Assembly: GCA_964030785.1 (NCBI GenBank)
Contig: OZ034979.1
Coordinates: 36,203,984 to 36,267,983, forward strand
Reading direction: 5' to 3'
Length of the DNA stretch: 64,000 bases
DNA from: Siderastrea siderea
Lineage: Eukaryota; Cnidaria; Anthozoa; Scleractinia; Rhizangiidae
The notes beneath the pieces were generated by a model. It did no database searches, was not told the origin of the DNA, and was given only the letters and a program-made list of their open reading frames with translations. This document shows positions 41,141 through 54,300 of this stretch, piece by piece; the stretch's first letter is position 1, and each line of letters begins with the position of its first letter. The translations under genes and the position numbers were made by a program.

Positions 41141-44100
41141 GCCAATCAGACCAGACACGTGCAACACAGTAGGCCAATCAGAACTCGTAGCAAACGATGT
41201 AACCGGCGTGTTCAGTCTGGTTTACGACCGGTTTAAATAACTGACAGAATGAGCTTTTAACTACAGTGACCCAATCTCTTTCGGCTTCAGTGAGTCAAAA
41301 AGAGATCTTTAACCTTAACAATACCTAGATCAGCCATTACACTTGAGAATCAACAGAACGTGAATCCTTTGATCTGACCACAGTTAGCGTTTTCTCACGT
41401 ACACTAACGCCAACGCACTTAATTGATCGTATCACTTTAAGTCAAAATGGAAGAAATTAACAAAAACACAAACAAACAAACGAAATAAAAGAGAGAAAGA
41501 AAAAAACAGGGAACCAGCGCTATAGTGAAGTCCTTCGTAGTAGCTTTCATTTGAATTGTCACACGTGCGAATGTCTTGATCCATGACTTCGAATTAAAAC
41601 CAACTCGTATAGCATAACCAACACCGCAGGAAAAGAAGCCCAACAGCTTTAATTTGAATGATCACACTTCAGAATTTTATCTACAGACTTAAAAGTTAGA
41701 ACCACTTTGTACAGCATGATAAACAGTACTACAGGAAAGTACTACTGAATCTGGTCTCCTCATTGCCTCGATAGAACTGTTGACTTGACCAAGTATTGAA
41801 ATATTGCTAACTTAGGATGTGTATGTAAAAAAGAAAAAATTATTTGAACAATGCACATGGAAAAAATAGGAATATAATGCATCAGTCCTTTTTGCGCCTA
41901 ATTCGCTTTCGTTTCCTTCTTCGAAATAGCTTTGCATGGACTCGATTTTAACTTTCTTTCTTAATAGGCTACTGCTGAGTTTTGGGCATTTCATACTATT
42001 ACTGATTAGCAAAACTAAGAGCAAATATCTGACGTTTGCAGCAACTTATTTTGCATCCATTTTGCCACGGTTGCATAGAACGTGCACGCCGCAATGCTTT
42101 TGCAGGTTGCATGAGAGCATATGATTGAAGTCCTTTTGGGTTTCTGGTAATACCCGTTTTGCCGTACTGTATGTTTGTGACACTCATCTGAGTCAGAGTC
42201 CTCTCCTTAATCCGAGCGTCAATTTTCAAGCTTTTATTTTTTTATCAGGTATCCTGAAAATTTACGATTTCGCCGTTAAAAAAAAAACGTTTGGAATTGA
42301 ACCTGGAGACTCATGATAGTCATTATGTAATAAGCGCGTAGGTATAAGTCTCGACTGGCTCTAGTCAGTTGTCTACCGACATTCAGTTAACAGACTGATA
42401 AAACTTTCATGCAATTATACTAAGTCATATAAGGAAGTAGTACTGGTCATCTTTCAGGAGTTTAATGTTCGTAAGAGATAAACTGAAAACTGCTTTAATT
42501 TATGATAGTTTTGTTCAATTATTGGGGATGTACGGGCTAAGAGTAAGTCCCTCTGCTTACGGACCAGGAAAACGAACTGACAGGAGTCCATGAGCCCATC
42601 CGTCACTCTGCTGCCATGAGTACCTGAACTGGAAAAAGCGAGGGTCCGATCCGGTCGTCCGCTAATGCGTCTACTGCACCACTACCTTTCTGCCCAACCG
42701 CAATCCTGGTCATGTTTTTAGGATCCCTTAATCAAATCCCGCATCCCGATGAAACCCCAACTGGGTCCGTCGGAATTGTGATAGAACAAGTAAACGATAT
42801 GGATTATTGAGAGTTCCCCAGTTACGTAGTGTTCTTCTCTGGTCATCCTACGCTCTTCTGATATTTTCAATCCTGTCTCCTGAAACGAATAAATCAATTC
42901 CGAATACCTTCCGGTGCGGTAGATATATAGATATCACTTTTGTTCCGCTTCCAGCCGACGCAGTTGTCATCATACATCCTGCAAGAGAAATATGAAAAAT
43001 ATGATTTGCATTCTAACATTTATTTTCTTCATGATCAGACATCCCAGCGTGTTAAAAAGTTAACAATAAACACACGCATCGCAGGCAGTGGTATTGTCTC
43101 GAGTCACTCTAATCCAATTGTCGTGCTTTTAGCTAATAGGTTTCTAACTAGTGAGGTCACTAGTTCTCGAGTTTACGATTCCTTACTCTTACATAACTGT
43201 TGATGAAATGAAATGACAGTTAGGGTTTTGCTGCTTGTAAAAGTCTCTGTGGTTGAAACTTAAGCTTGACGACTACTCAAATTGGCGCCTGCAAAAACTT
43301 ACATTATTAGATCCGATACTTTGATAAACCGCGAATAGTGACAGACATTAAAGATATTTTCATGTACGTTGCAAGTGGGAAGAAAGGTCAAATATATCGT
43401 CAGTATTATATTTCACTCTGCGTGTCAGGGTGCAAACTTGTGCAACACGTTTTATATCGCACCCCTGAGGGCAGGGAGGGGCAGGGAAGAGCACAGCCTG
43501 CTGTTTGCCTGACTTGAAATAACGGCCGTCTCTCATTTCTCCCCACGCTAGGGGCGATCGCGCAAACGCCCAGCGATGAGAAGTAGCAGTAATGGCAGGC
43601 TAACCGTACAGTCAGTTTTTTTCGACGTGACGAAATATGTTTGCCCTTTCTACGCCTCTGAATGATCACGGTCAATCACCATACTTTTCATTTCCCGTAT
43701 CTTATACTCATCCGTTTAAAGCCGACCGTATTTACTCCCCACCTCTTTGGCACTACATTTTCTTTCTACACAAGAACCGCAGACTTTTTGGCTGGTCACC
43801 AACAACGAAAACAAACAAAGCTTTAACAGTTTAACGGATAGAGAGGATTAATTTAGCTCCATTTTGAAAGATAAAAATAAAATTAAGGCACTTTGTGCTG
43901 CAGGTTTTATTTCAATCGTGCCGAAACCACTGTGTTTTCGTATATTCACATTTCACACTGAAATGTTAGTGTATAGGTGGTTCTAACTTTTACTCTGTGG
44001 ATAAACCTACAATGTAAACATTTAAATGAAAGCTATGAAGCAATACTTTTGTCTTCTTGTTTCTCAACCTGTTTTGCAAAATCTGCCTTCTTTATGAACT

Positions 44101-45264
44101 GTCTTTTTCTCGGTATTTTGCAAAGAGAGTTTTGAGATTTTTTAGCTTGGTATCAGGCCTGGCTTAGTTCTTTCTGTTTTGAACGTGAGCTGTTTTTGGT
44201 AGTGGAAAGAGTTACCTTGGGTAATCACTAAACAAAACTAGCACTGACCTTAATTTGGCTGTTAAAATGTTAAGTAGCATGTAACAAGTAAACAGCCTGT
44301 TTTGAAGGTTTTATTTTATCGTCACTCGACAAAGCCACTTGTGGTCGGCAAGCCTAGAATTACGAAGGTTCGGATATTGGGCTTGTCTTATTCGACATGA
44401 CATGACGATCAAATGTTCTTGCTCTAAATCACGTTTGCCTTAAAGTATTTTTGTCTTGCTGTGCGTGTCACGATAGCTTTCTGTTCAAAGAAAGCGGAGC
44501 GTCTGCACTGTTGATATCATGTTCGGATCACATTGTGCAGTTTTTCGATTGTCCTACTCACACATAGAGGATATTTTTAGCTCAATCGAATCAACATGAC
44601 AGACGTTATATTGCTCACAAGCTAGATCGTTATCTTTTTATTTACATCAACAGAGATAGCGCACGCGAAATTAGCAAACATTAACAAACTTACACGAAAT
44701 AGTCAGATCTGAAATTCTTACATGGGTTTAAAAAACAAAAAATTTTGCTAGATTGATAGCATGAGTTTCATATATTTTTGAATATATGAGTTTCATATAT
44801 TCATAATTTCAGATTGATATCAATTGGGTACTCATGGATATGTGATATTATAGGGGTTTTATTTCGTTTTGAAGTGTCTTCTAACTTGTGGGGTCAATTG
44901 TTGGCAGAATTTATTCACTTCCGAAATGTGCCAGAATTCGTTTCTACTTCTTCCTTCGGCGAAAATTTGAAGGGGCTTTTGTCATGTTTTGTCGTGTTGA
45001 GTAAATACGGATTCTGTTCCGGAAGTTTCACTACGCATCGAAGAAAAGGCTCGGATACGCCCGTTTAAGAGCGAAAAAAAAATTTCTTTTGCTGCGAAAC
45101 TTAAGATTGGTGGCGTTAGGGAGTTAGCTAGAGAAAATAAATTTTTGCGAAACGAAAATTTAGTCAAGAGTAAATCCCTTTTGAATAAAATCCTAAGCTT
45201 TTCCTGGCGATGACAGCAAAGTTGAGAAGTTGTGACTTTTCGCATAAATTATCATGAATTGGTT
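41141..45264. other. Intergenic sequence upstream of the Trio-like gene
   Basis: Two degenerate forward 106-bp-family monomers lie at about 41525-41755 and one reverse copy at about 43975-44065. A SINE-tail fragment (TGAGTTTCATATATTCATAA) is near 44785. No gene was recognised. Confidence 0.45.
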
Positions 45265-45309
45265 CCACGTGACGTCACACGATTTCAACTCTGTAGTAAA
45301 GGAGGGAAG
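45265..45309 (+). promoter_or_regulatory. Possible promoter / 5' UTR region of the Trio-like gene with a CRE-type palindrome
   Basis: A perfect TGACGTCA palindrome (cAMP response element type) sits at 45270-45277, about 100 bp upstream of the chosen start codon. No TATA box is evident. The assignment rests on position and one motif only. The same octamer core also occurs inside an inverted repeat near 23341-23388, so it is not specific to promoters here. Confidence 0.3.
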
Positions 45310-45369
45310 ATGGCTTCTCACAGCCAGAACTGTCACCGTAAGGCAAACAGAATGAAGAAACAGCCATAA
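45310..45369 (+). CDS. Possible upstream ORF (19 codons) before the Trio-like start
   Basis: An ATG at 45310 opens a 19-codon frame ending with TAA at 45367-45369, eight bases before the main ATG at 45378 and in a different frame. It also contains a good splice-donor match, GTAAGG at 45338. It could therefore be a translated uORF or part of an alternative first exon. Its product is not recognised. Confidence 0.3.
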   Translation: MASHSQNCHRKANRMKKQP

Positions 45370-45377
45370 AATAGACT

Positions 45378-48300
45378 ATGAATAGCTCAGAACGGTGGTC
45401 AACTGCCTCATCAGACAGCGATTTGTCCTCAATATTCAGTGCAGGTAAATTTGTTCGAGAGTTTTAACGGACGCCGGTTCGCGAAAAGTTTTGTTTTGGG
45501 TCTCACGCAGTGCTAATTCAGTAGCGCGCAACTTTTGAGACTATGTTTATTCCGTCGTTTTCCCGGGCTTATTTACCGAATTCTTCGTATTTAAAGGAGA
45601 AGGCAGATGGGAAGGATTGAGAGCTAAGGATATTATCGACCTACTCCACGAGAAAATTGCGATTTTATACGGTAAGCCATGTGATTTTTCGTTCGTTCAG
45701 CTGAACATGAATTACAACCATTGTCGAATTTTCGGTTTTATGTCATGAATCGCGCGATTCCCCTTTCCTTCTCTTTAACAACTTCCCTTTTGGCATGTTT
45801 GAATTATTCAAGTAACAAACTTTTGCTTCAAAATCCGTTGAGAGTAAATAAATACGCAATAAAAGCGTCCACTATAACTATGGTGATATTTTAATAAATT
45901 TAGTTCGCCACCGCAAATCTGTAAATGGTTTTTGGTATCTAATTTGTGAATCGGTTTCCTGATTCGTTAAGCATTAAGGGTTGCTTTGAATGAAGATACT
46001 ATCATTGAGTCCCGGTTCGTGGTAGTGTGGTCGTAAATAATACAATATCTTTTCTTACAGGAGGCAGAGACCGTCGAGGAGGTCCCATCATCATATTTCC
46101 GGCACGATCCAGAGCGGCAGAAATAGACCGTACTTCTTTGAGCAGATTATTGACCTATCTTGCAAGCATTCCGAGGTGTGTTGGAAGTGATAATTTCTCT
46201 TTTCTACAGGCTTTTTGTCTTGTTTATTGTTCGACGGGTTCGCCCTTTAGTCTTTTAAAACAGTGCATGAAATGAGAGAACAGTGTGCGTCTTGGTCGAT
46301 GTTGATAAGTTATAACTCGCTCGTACCCGTTTGATCTTAATACATGGCAGTTTGAAGAGCAGCGAAGAAGGGATTAAAATATTGAGAGATGGGAAAGGCT
46401 GATAAGAAAAGTGGCTAGCTCAGTGGATTCTGTATAATTATTTCTTGAAGCCGTAAATTCAAACACAGCAGCAGTGAACTTCGAAATGAAAGGCCAAGGG
46501 ATATTTGTCACGCGCGCGGTTGGAAGGAAAGATCTACGCATCTGTCTTGTGTAGACACGCTGAGTCAAATAACTGATACTTGACGACTTGGCATGAGTTG
46601 GGAAAGGAAATGAAATGAAACACCTTCGTAGCAGGTCATAGTAAAATTCTGCGTTATAACCATTATATAAGCTGACTGAAGTTAATAACCTATTCAATTA
46701 TAGCGTAAACAAGCCGAGCTCGCGCGGTTGTCAATTTTTTTTATCATAACTGTCAACTTTCCCTAAGGCCATGAAGGTCGTTTCAACATGGCTAGCAGAC
46801 ACAATCCAAGGTCATCATAAAGCGCACATTCAATACGCGTCGATATTTTTCTTACTACACGAAAAAATTTCCCTGGATTCAATTCAGGTGCCGATTGCGC
46901 TATTTTGCGATCGGCAGATATGATCGAAATCGTTGCATGACTGCCAAATCAGCATTTGTGTATAGTTATTTTGATGGACTGTTTATTTAACCAGCCTTTG
47001 TTGTTTTTAGAGCGTTTACTGCTCAATGGTGCTCTGTACAAAATACGATTACTGAATATTTCGTGCCATTTCTGTTTTGTTATGTGTCTGCAAGTGGTTT
47101 TAGTGCGTATATTTTGCTTTGTAAATTTCAGTCACTTAAATAATTAACGAGATTTTCGTTCTACCAATTCACGCAATTTGGATTGTTGTCCACCTACGAA
47201 GATCCGACTTTGTTTTTTGTCGGTTTTGAGTCTGAGACTCCTTGCGACGTTCATTAGTGGCGGTTCGTACGATCGTCAAGTTTCTTTATCAGTTCAAATT
47301 TTGATTCCACATCGTCATAATTCCACTTGAATCGTAATTATTTCCAACAATTTTTTGAACACTTTGAACTTTTCCGCCAGCACGGTCATTGGATCAGATC
47401 GCAAAAAATAATTTATTTAATAAAATTACACTCACTAGTAATGTACCTGATTACAAAGAAGAATTCCAACTTATTCAAGAATCATTGAATTAATTATTTA
47501 TTCTAGAATTTTTTTGGCTTATGCAAACAATACTGTTCTAAGAAACTGGCTTGAAGTACAAGTGTTTTCAATTTGTACAATATTAGAGCCTGTGTAATTT
47601 CCCACTAATTTTCTTTCGTACATATATATAAGAAGGTTTAAAAGGACGAAAAACATCCTTGGAGATCTCATTGTAAGTGACTAAATATTATTGACAACTT
47701 TGTGACTAAATTTGCATGTTAAGAAATTCTTACAAATACACCTGTAAACTTGTGTTGACTAACTGAAAATCAAAATTTTGTTGGGAAAGCTATTTTGTTA
47801 TTTTATAAACATGATGTCATGTCTCAGTTTGACAGCCTTTTCAGACTTGATCTTTTTAGAATTTTTTTTGGTTTTATTTTACTAGACATTGTGGAATGAC
47901 TAGGACGTTCAAATACCACATACCGATTTTGCCCTCATATTCTGGTTGAAAACTGCAGGAGTTTTGTGAAACCTGAAGCAAAGTGTCATTTGATTCGAGC
48001 TATTTTGAAAACAAAATGTAACTTTAAGTAAAATGTATTTTCGACTCGGTATTAAATTAGATAACTAGACAGGGAGTACAGTGATAGTGCAATGAATCTC
48101 TGTTGAATTACTTGCCTAAGACAGATGTTCAGCTTCTGGTTCATAAGAAACTACACTACAAGTAAACTGTACAGAAAGTGATTTAAATGTATGTTTCGAG
48201 ACAATGTCATAAAGGTAAAGTCAGGTCTTTTGGCAACATTTTTATTGTAATGGTAAAGTCTTGACAATATTTTTACTGCGATAGATCTTTGAAAATTATT

Positions 48301-51300
48301 TCTTTAAATGTGTGAAATCTTTGCATACGTTAGATAAGTTTGGAGAATTGCCAGTTCCTAAAGAACATATTTGTGATGACAAATTGAATGTTTTCGTTAG
48401 AGGAGACACTTGGGGCCCATATAGAAATTGATCACCTCAGCAACCAAAATTTTTGAGATTCTTACTAGCGATGCCAGTAATATTAATTATAAAATTCTCT
48501 TAATTTTTTCTTTCTGTGGATTAAAAAGCTTGTGTCGACAGATGTAAAGTAGGTTTGGAAATGTGGAAGTTTTTACATTTAAAATATTAGCTTCTCTGAA
48601 TCTTTTACATAGTATGTGCACTTACAATAATTTATTATGGAGGTGCTGTTTGATCATGTTCTAGAATTAATTTTAAAATCATTCCAGTTTCTATAACAGG
48701 ACAAACTCAAAGCATACATTGGCAGATTTGATTGAAAAATGTTTGGTCATGGTCATTTTTTGGAAATGAAAATATACTAAGCTTCTCTGAATCTTTTACA
48801 TCTTTTATTAATAATATGGGTTTCTGGTTTGATTTTGAAGTGATAAGTTTAAAATTTCACCAGTTCAGTTCCTGTCAGTAGATATGACCTTGACAGATTT
48901 TGAAAAGGTTTTTTACATTTAAATTAAATTTTTTGAAGATGAGAACATTGGCTTGGCTTTGAATCTGTTAAATAGTAGAGGACAGAACTAAAGGCATTCA
49001 CATGTACAGCAAGGTATTTTATGAACACAAATATTTTCTACTTGTGTGTGGAAACTGAAGAGGTTAGCAGATAATTTTTTTAAGGTTAATTTGTACATGC
49101 ATCTTTTATATCACACCTTCTTCCATCAGTTGCTTAGTTAAGGATGAAAACATGGCAGAAACTTTGCCTAAAGAGGGTAACAATTGTTGTGTGATGGGAC
49201 ACTGCAATTTCAAATTTTGAATCGGCATTAGGGAATTTTAGTGCCTCTCATGTCATCTTAGAAACAATTTTTAAGAGTCTGCTTTCAAAGTAGACTGAAT
49301 TTATTTTGCTCTTGTATCCAGGGGGTTGATTGCCAGCTCACTTAGCTTTCCTCTTACAACTGGTTTTTAGCCTTTGATCAGGATGTTAACAACTCTTAAT
49401 TCCAAGGGTCATGATTGATGTAGGTCCAGGCATGTACCTTAATCAGGTGCAAGGGTTATGGGATTATGTCATAAAAGCTCATAGAAAAATAGTTCACTAG
49501 AAAGCTGGCGGCAAACATCCTCGCCACCACTGCACTCAAAAGCAAAAAAAATTGAAGGAAATCTCTCTTCCTTTCTTGTCACTAAATCATGATGGTTAAA
49601 ACAAACAAAGTGATCTCTTTTGAGTCTTTTTATCCTGTGTTTCTCTGAATGTTTTAGTTGGTTGGATAACATGCTATAGAGTGGGAGGTCGTGGGTGTGA
49701 ATCCTAAAGTCCAACTCTGTAACTTTCAACTGACTTGTCACACTTTTAGGATTTCATCCACTGATTCAAAAGGTAGAACAAGTTTGTACAGCAACTCTGT
49801 AGCTTTGAACTGAGTTGTCACACTTTTAGGATTTTTTCCACAGATTCAAAAGGTAGAACCACCTTGTACAGCATAATAACTTGCACTGCATGATTCAAGT
49901 GCTGTTCAGTTTCATCTGAGTTGTCACACTACAGGATTTTTTCCACAGACTCAAATGGTAGAACCACTTCATACAGCATAATTAATAATAATAATAATAA
50001 TAACTTACACCGCATGAAAGTGCTGCTCAATATGGCTTTCATTTGAATAGTCACACTTTAGGATTTCATCCACAGACCCAAAACTTAGATCCACTTTGTA
50101 CAGCATAATAAATTGCACCATATGACAGTGTTGCTCATTAGGGACCGTTCATTTTTTATGAGATAGGGAGGGCTGGTGGGATTTGATGGGTAGTACCTGT
50201 AGAATATAATGACCCCCCCTCTACGTTAGAAATTTTTTACCTGGCCCCCCCTTGTAGTCCTAAATATTTGAGATGACCCCCCCCCCCCAAAAAAAAAAAG
50301 TGAAAACAAGAAGAAGTGATAAAGTAAATCTAAAACTTATGAAGCTTAAATTAAACAGTCAATCAGTTAACACTCAAGTCCTGCAGAAGTAAATGCTTAT
50401 TCTGAAGTACATAAACAGACAATTCATGCCGGTTGAAAGCATTATATTGGACACTGTTATTAGCTGTTTAAGAATCAGATCAGCAGAGGCCAAAAAAGAG
50501 TTGACATTCCCTTGGCTGTATTTTGTAATGAAACAGTTGGTGGAGTAGAGTTGCCGTTGGGTGTATAATAAAGAAGGGGGGTCCGGGGGCATTCTCCCCC
50601 GGGAAAATTTGAATTTTCAGAACCTTAGAAACGCTATTTTTGGCCTTCTGGCATTGATGTTTGCATTATTAGAGATGCTGTCACTAATAAACTTAAAGGC
50701 ATTTTTTTTTGGTGATCCCCCCTTTACACACCATATTTTTTTGGCTGGCCCCCCCTTTGAAGCCAAATTTTTTTACATGGCCCCCCCTCAAATCCCACCA
50801 GCCCCCCCTACCTCATAAAAAATGAACGGTCCCTTAGCCTTCATTTGAATGGTCACACTTTAGGATTTCATCTACAGATTTAAAAGTCAGAACCAACTTG
50901 TGCAACATGATAAATCGCACCATATGAAAGCACTGCTCAATGGCTTTCATTTGAATAGTCACACTTTAGGATTTCGTCCTCATACCCATAAGTTAGAACC
51001 ACAGAGCTAAATGCTCAGTAGTCTTCATGTGAATGTGCACAGTTTAGAATTTTATCCACAGACCCTTTATGTTAGGACCACTTGGTTCAGCATAGCAAAC
51101 TGAACCACAGTAAAGTACTGCTCAGTAGCTTTCACTTGAATGGTCACACTTTAGGATTTCATCCACAGGCTCAAAAGTTAGAACCATCTTGTAAAGCATA
51201 ATAAACAGCTCTGCAGCAAAGTACTGCTCAGTAGCTTTCATTTGAATGGTCACGCTTAAAAATTTTGTCCACAGCCTCAAAAGGTAGAACAACATTAATG

Positions 51301-54300
51301 TTACCTTGTTTTGTAAATTTCAGTGATCATGAACGTGATTTGGGATTTAGCCTTGTCCTGGACATGCGAGGCAACACATGGCATGGTGCCAAGCCTTTGC
51401 TAAAAGCTTTGCAGGTACCTATAGTGTAGCCGAATGTACATGTATGATAAATTTTAACACTGACGTACATGTCTCAATTCTTGTGAAGTGCAAAGGGTGT
51501 CTATAATTAACTTAATTAAATAATTAAAATGAGATTATTCACACCTATCTAGAATCCCCATTTGTTTCCGGCTGGAATCCATCTCCTTGGATTTGCTTAC
51601 TATTTTTAAGCTTTGTACTATAATTACTCATCTCTTACTTATTTATTTATCTCGAATCTCCCACTATCCTGAACAAAGTGTGCTTTCTGAGGCCAAAACA
51701 AACTTCCCTTATCTCAAGCTGTAGTAATTATTGTGGTGACTGAATGTCAACGGGAAGAAATTTTGCAAATTAAATTAATTGTAGCAAATTTTGTCCTTGA
51801 AAGGATACATTTCTCCATCCTTGATGTTATTTGCTGGCAAGAGTGCCCCGTGGTGCCTAATATGTTTGTTGAACTGATGAGAAAAAAGAAGCATTGAACT
51901 AATAAATTATAATAGACCAATCTACATGCACGTGACCACCATTTTGAAGATTTGAATCTAAATGTGTATGTCTCTTTGAATGAATGATTCAGAACTGTAA
52001 AGGAGAATGGAAAGTTGCAATTAGAAGTTTCTTGAGTTTAAATCAAACACTGAAACAGTTAGTGTAGTGACTCTGGATTGTAAGGTGTATTAATAATAGT
52101 TCCCCATTCATACTGATGCGTACATTTGGAGATTCAAATCTTCAAAATGCTATCCATGCTTGAGGTAGATTGACCACAAGAGACCTTTACAGCCAATTTC
52201 GGGCCCAACAACTGGTTGGTGATTTGTGTCATAGCAGAGGTTTATTTGAAAAATATGAAATTAAGCGTCATTCAGACTTGCTGTCTTAAGACCCACTATT
52301 TTGAACAAGTTTCCCTTTCCCTGATGATGGGAGTCTACTATAAAATGAAGGAAAAATATAAAATAAGTCAACAAAAATCTAACAATGAATTACGTAATAG
52401 TTTGCCTTGAGCACCAAGTAGTCAAAACAAAAATCTAGTCAAAACAAAATGTGCTCTTGAATTTCAACTTCCTTTTGAGACTATTTTCATACCAAAAGCA
52501 GCTTAAGAGCATTTAACCCTTTTACTCCCAAGAGTACATAAAATCAAAATTCAAGAAAAATCCCAAAATTAAATTTGCAAAATACTTAAATATAAATAGT
52601 ACCACGTGAAAGTACTGCTGAAGAGGTTTCATTTGAATGGTCACACCATAGGATTTCATCCACAGACACAGATGAAACCATCTTAAATGTCTCCATAACT
52701 GACTCCGGGATTGAAAGTGTTAAATCACACAAGATGTCTTATGATGGACAAAGTTTTCACTTCACTGTGCCCTTTAGTACTATGTTGAGCCTACTATTTA
52801 TAGTATTTGCAGAATAGTTTTTCTAACGTGATGAAAGCCTTTAGAATTAGCTAAAATTGGGAGCTTAGGGGAGGGAGAGGGGTGAATGGAGAAGAAAGTT
52901 TTTTGATATCTACTGGATTTTGCCATTTTTCATTCAGCTTGTGGTGTTTTAATCTGTATGTGACAAAGTAAAACTGCCCAAGCACATCAAGTCCAAAAGA
53001 AATGTTCCTGCATAGATTGATTGTATAATAATTATTGATTGATTGATTGGCAGACTGGTTGTTTGGTTAATTGATTAGATGATTGACTGTTACTGTAGAC
53101 TGATTGATGATTATATTGAACAATAAATTTATTGGTTGGTTAATTGATTATAATAAGTGATTCACTGTTATAACGACTGACTGATTGATTGATTGATTAA
53201 TTAAGCAATCTTTTCACCTACATTAAAGTGCTGGTAGCTGATTGCCACCAGTGGTGAATTTATTGCCACAGTTAAAAGATTATCTCCACTAATTGATTAT
53301 GCCTTCATCTGTTATTAGTAACTGTTTTATTGTTAGTATTAGATGAAAGATAAGTTCTCTAGCAATGCTAAAATAATAAACAACCAAAAACACTTTTAAT
53401 TTCAGTGTTAAAGACCTTTAAAGGGGTTATGTCACGAGGATTTTGCTATTTTAGGTCAATTCTGCACTAAAATCAAAACCTAGTGCCTTTACTCATACAC
53501 AAAATGCTCCTATAAAACCATGAGAAAGATATCAAATGACTTTTATCAGCGATAGCTAACCATAATATTTTTTTGGTGATTTTTGAGAACATAGCATCAA
53601 AACTTGAAAAAATTGGCCCAATTTTTTCAAGGTTCAATCCATTTCCATCCTTGCCATTGGTGGCAACAGACGGCAGGAAGCAGTTTCAGTGGCGTAAGAT
53701 AGTCTTTAATAACAAAACTAAACCCTTATTTTTGGAGTTCAGTTGATGCAAAGACACTTTTTAGCTTTTTAAAAAGATACTAAAATAGCGTGACAGAGTC
53801 CCTTTAAGTCAACCCAGTGCATAGTCAGTTCAGTTTTATTATAACTGTGCCAATTATGTATAAATTTATCGCAATTAACTGAGCAAAATAAACATCAGTA
53901 TTAAGAAATGAAATTTATTTGTGTTTGTTTGATTGATTGATCACTTGTCATGACCACCAAAACTGTTGGGAGTAAATTACTATCAGTCATAGTCTAATCC
54001 ATTTTTCTTGAAAATGTTGATCGTTTCAGAAACCTACCTTGCAATTATAGATCTCTCTAAAAATAAGAAAAGTTGATCGATTATGCTCACTTTGTTCCTT
54101 TATACTTTTTACGAATCTCTAGAAGATAATCTTCTGTTAAGTTTCGTTAGCAATATTTAGCTGTCGCACTTACCGTAATTATTTCCGAAAGGGGCAAGAT
54201 TGCGGAATCTACAATGAGTGATTGAATTAAGGGAACTTGAAATGTTTCTGAATTTTTTAGAAGGATTTTCATTCCATGAAAGATGTTTGTGGGAGTGGAA

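Noticed and set aside
42540..42800. GC-richer island as a coding exon
   Set aside because: No frame longer than about 60 codons without a stop and no recognisable protein similarity on either strand.
50374..50818. Small open frames inside the Harbinger-like element as a transposase
   Set aside because: They are short, low in complexity at the ends (Pro/Gly-rich from the G/C arms) and lack a DDE-type or Myb-like signal.
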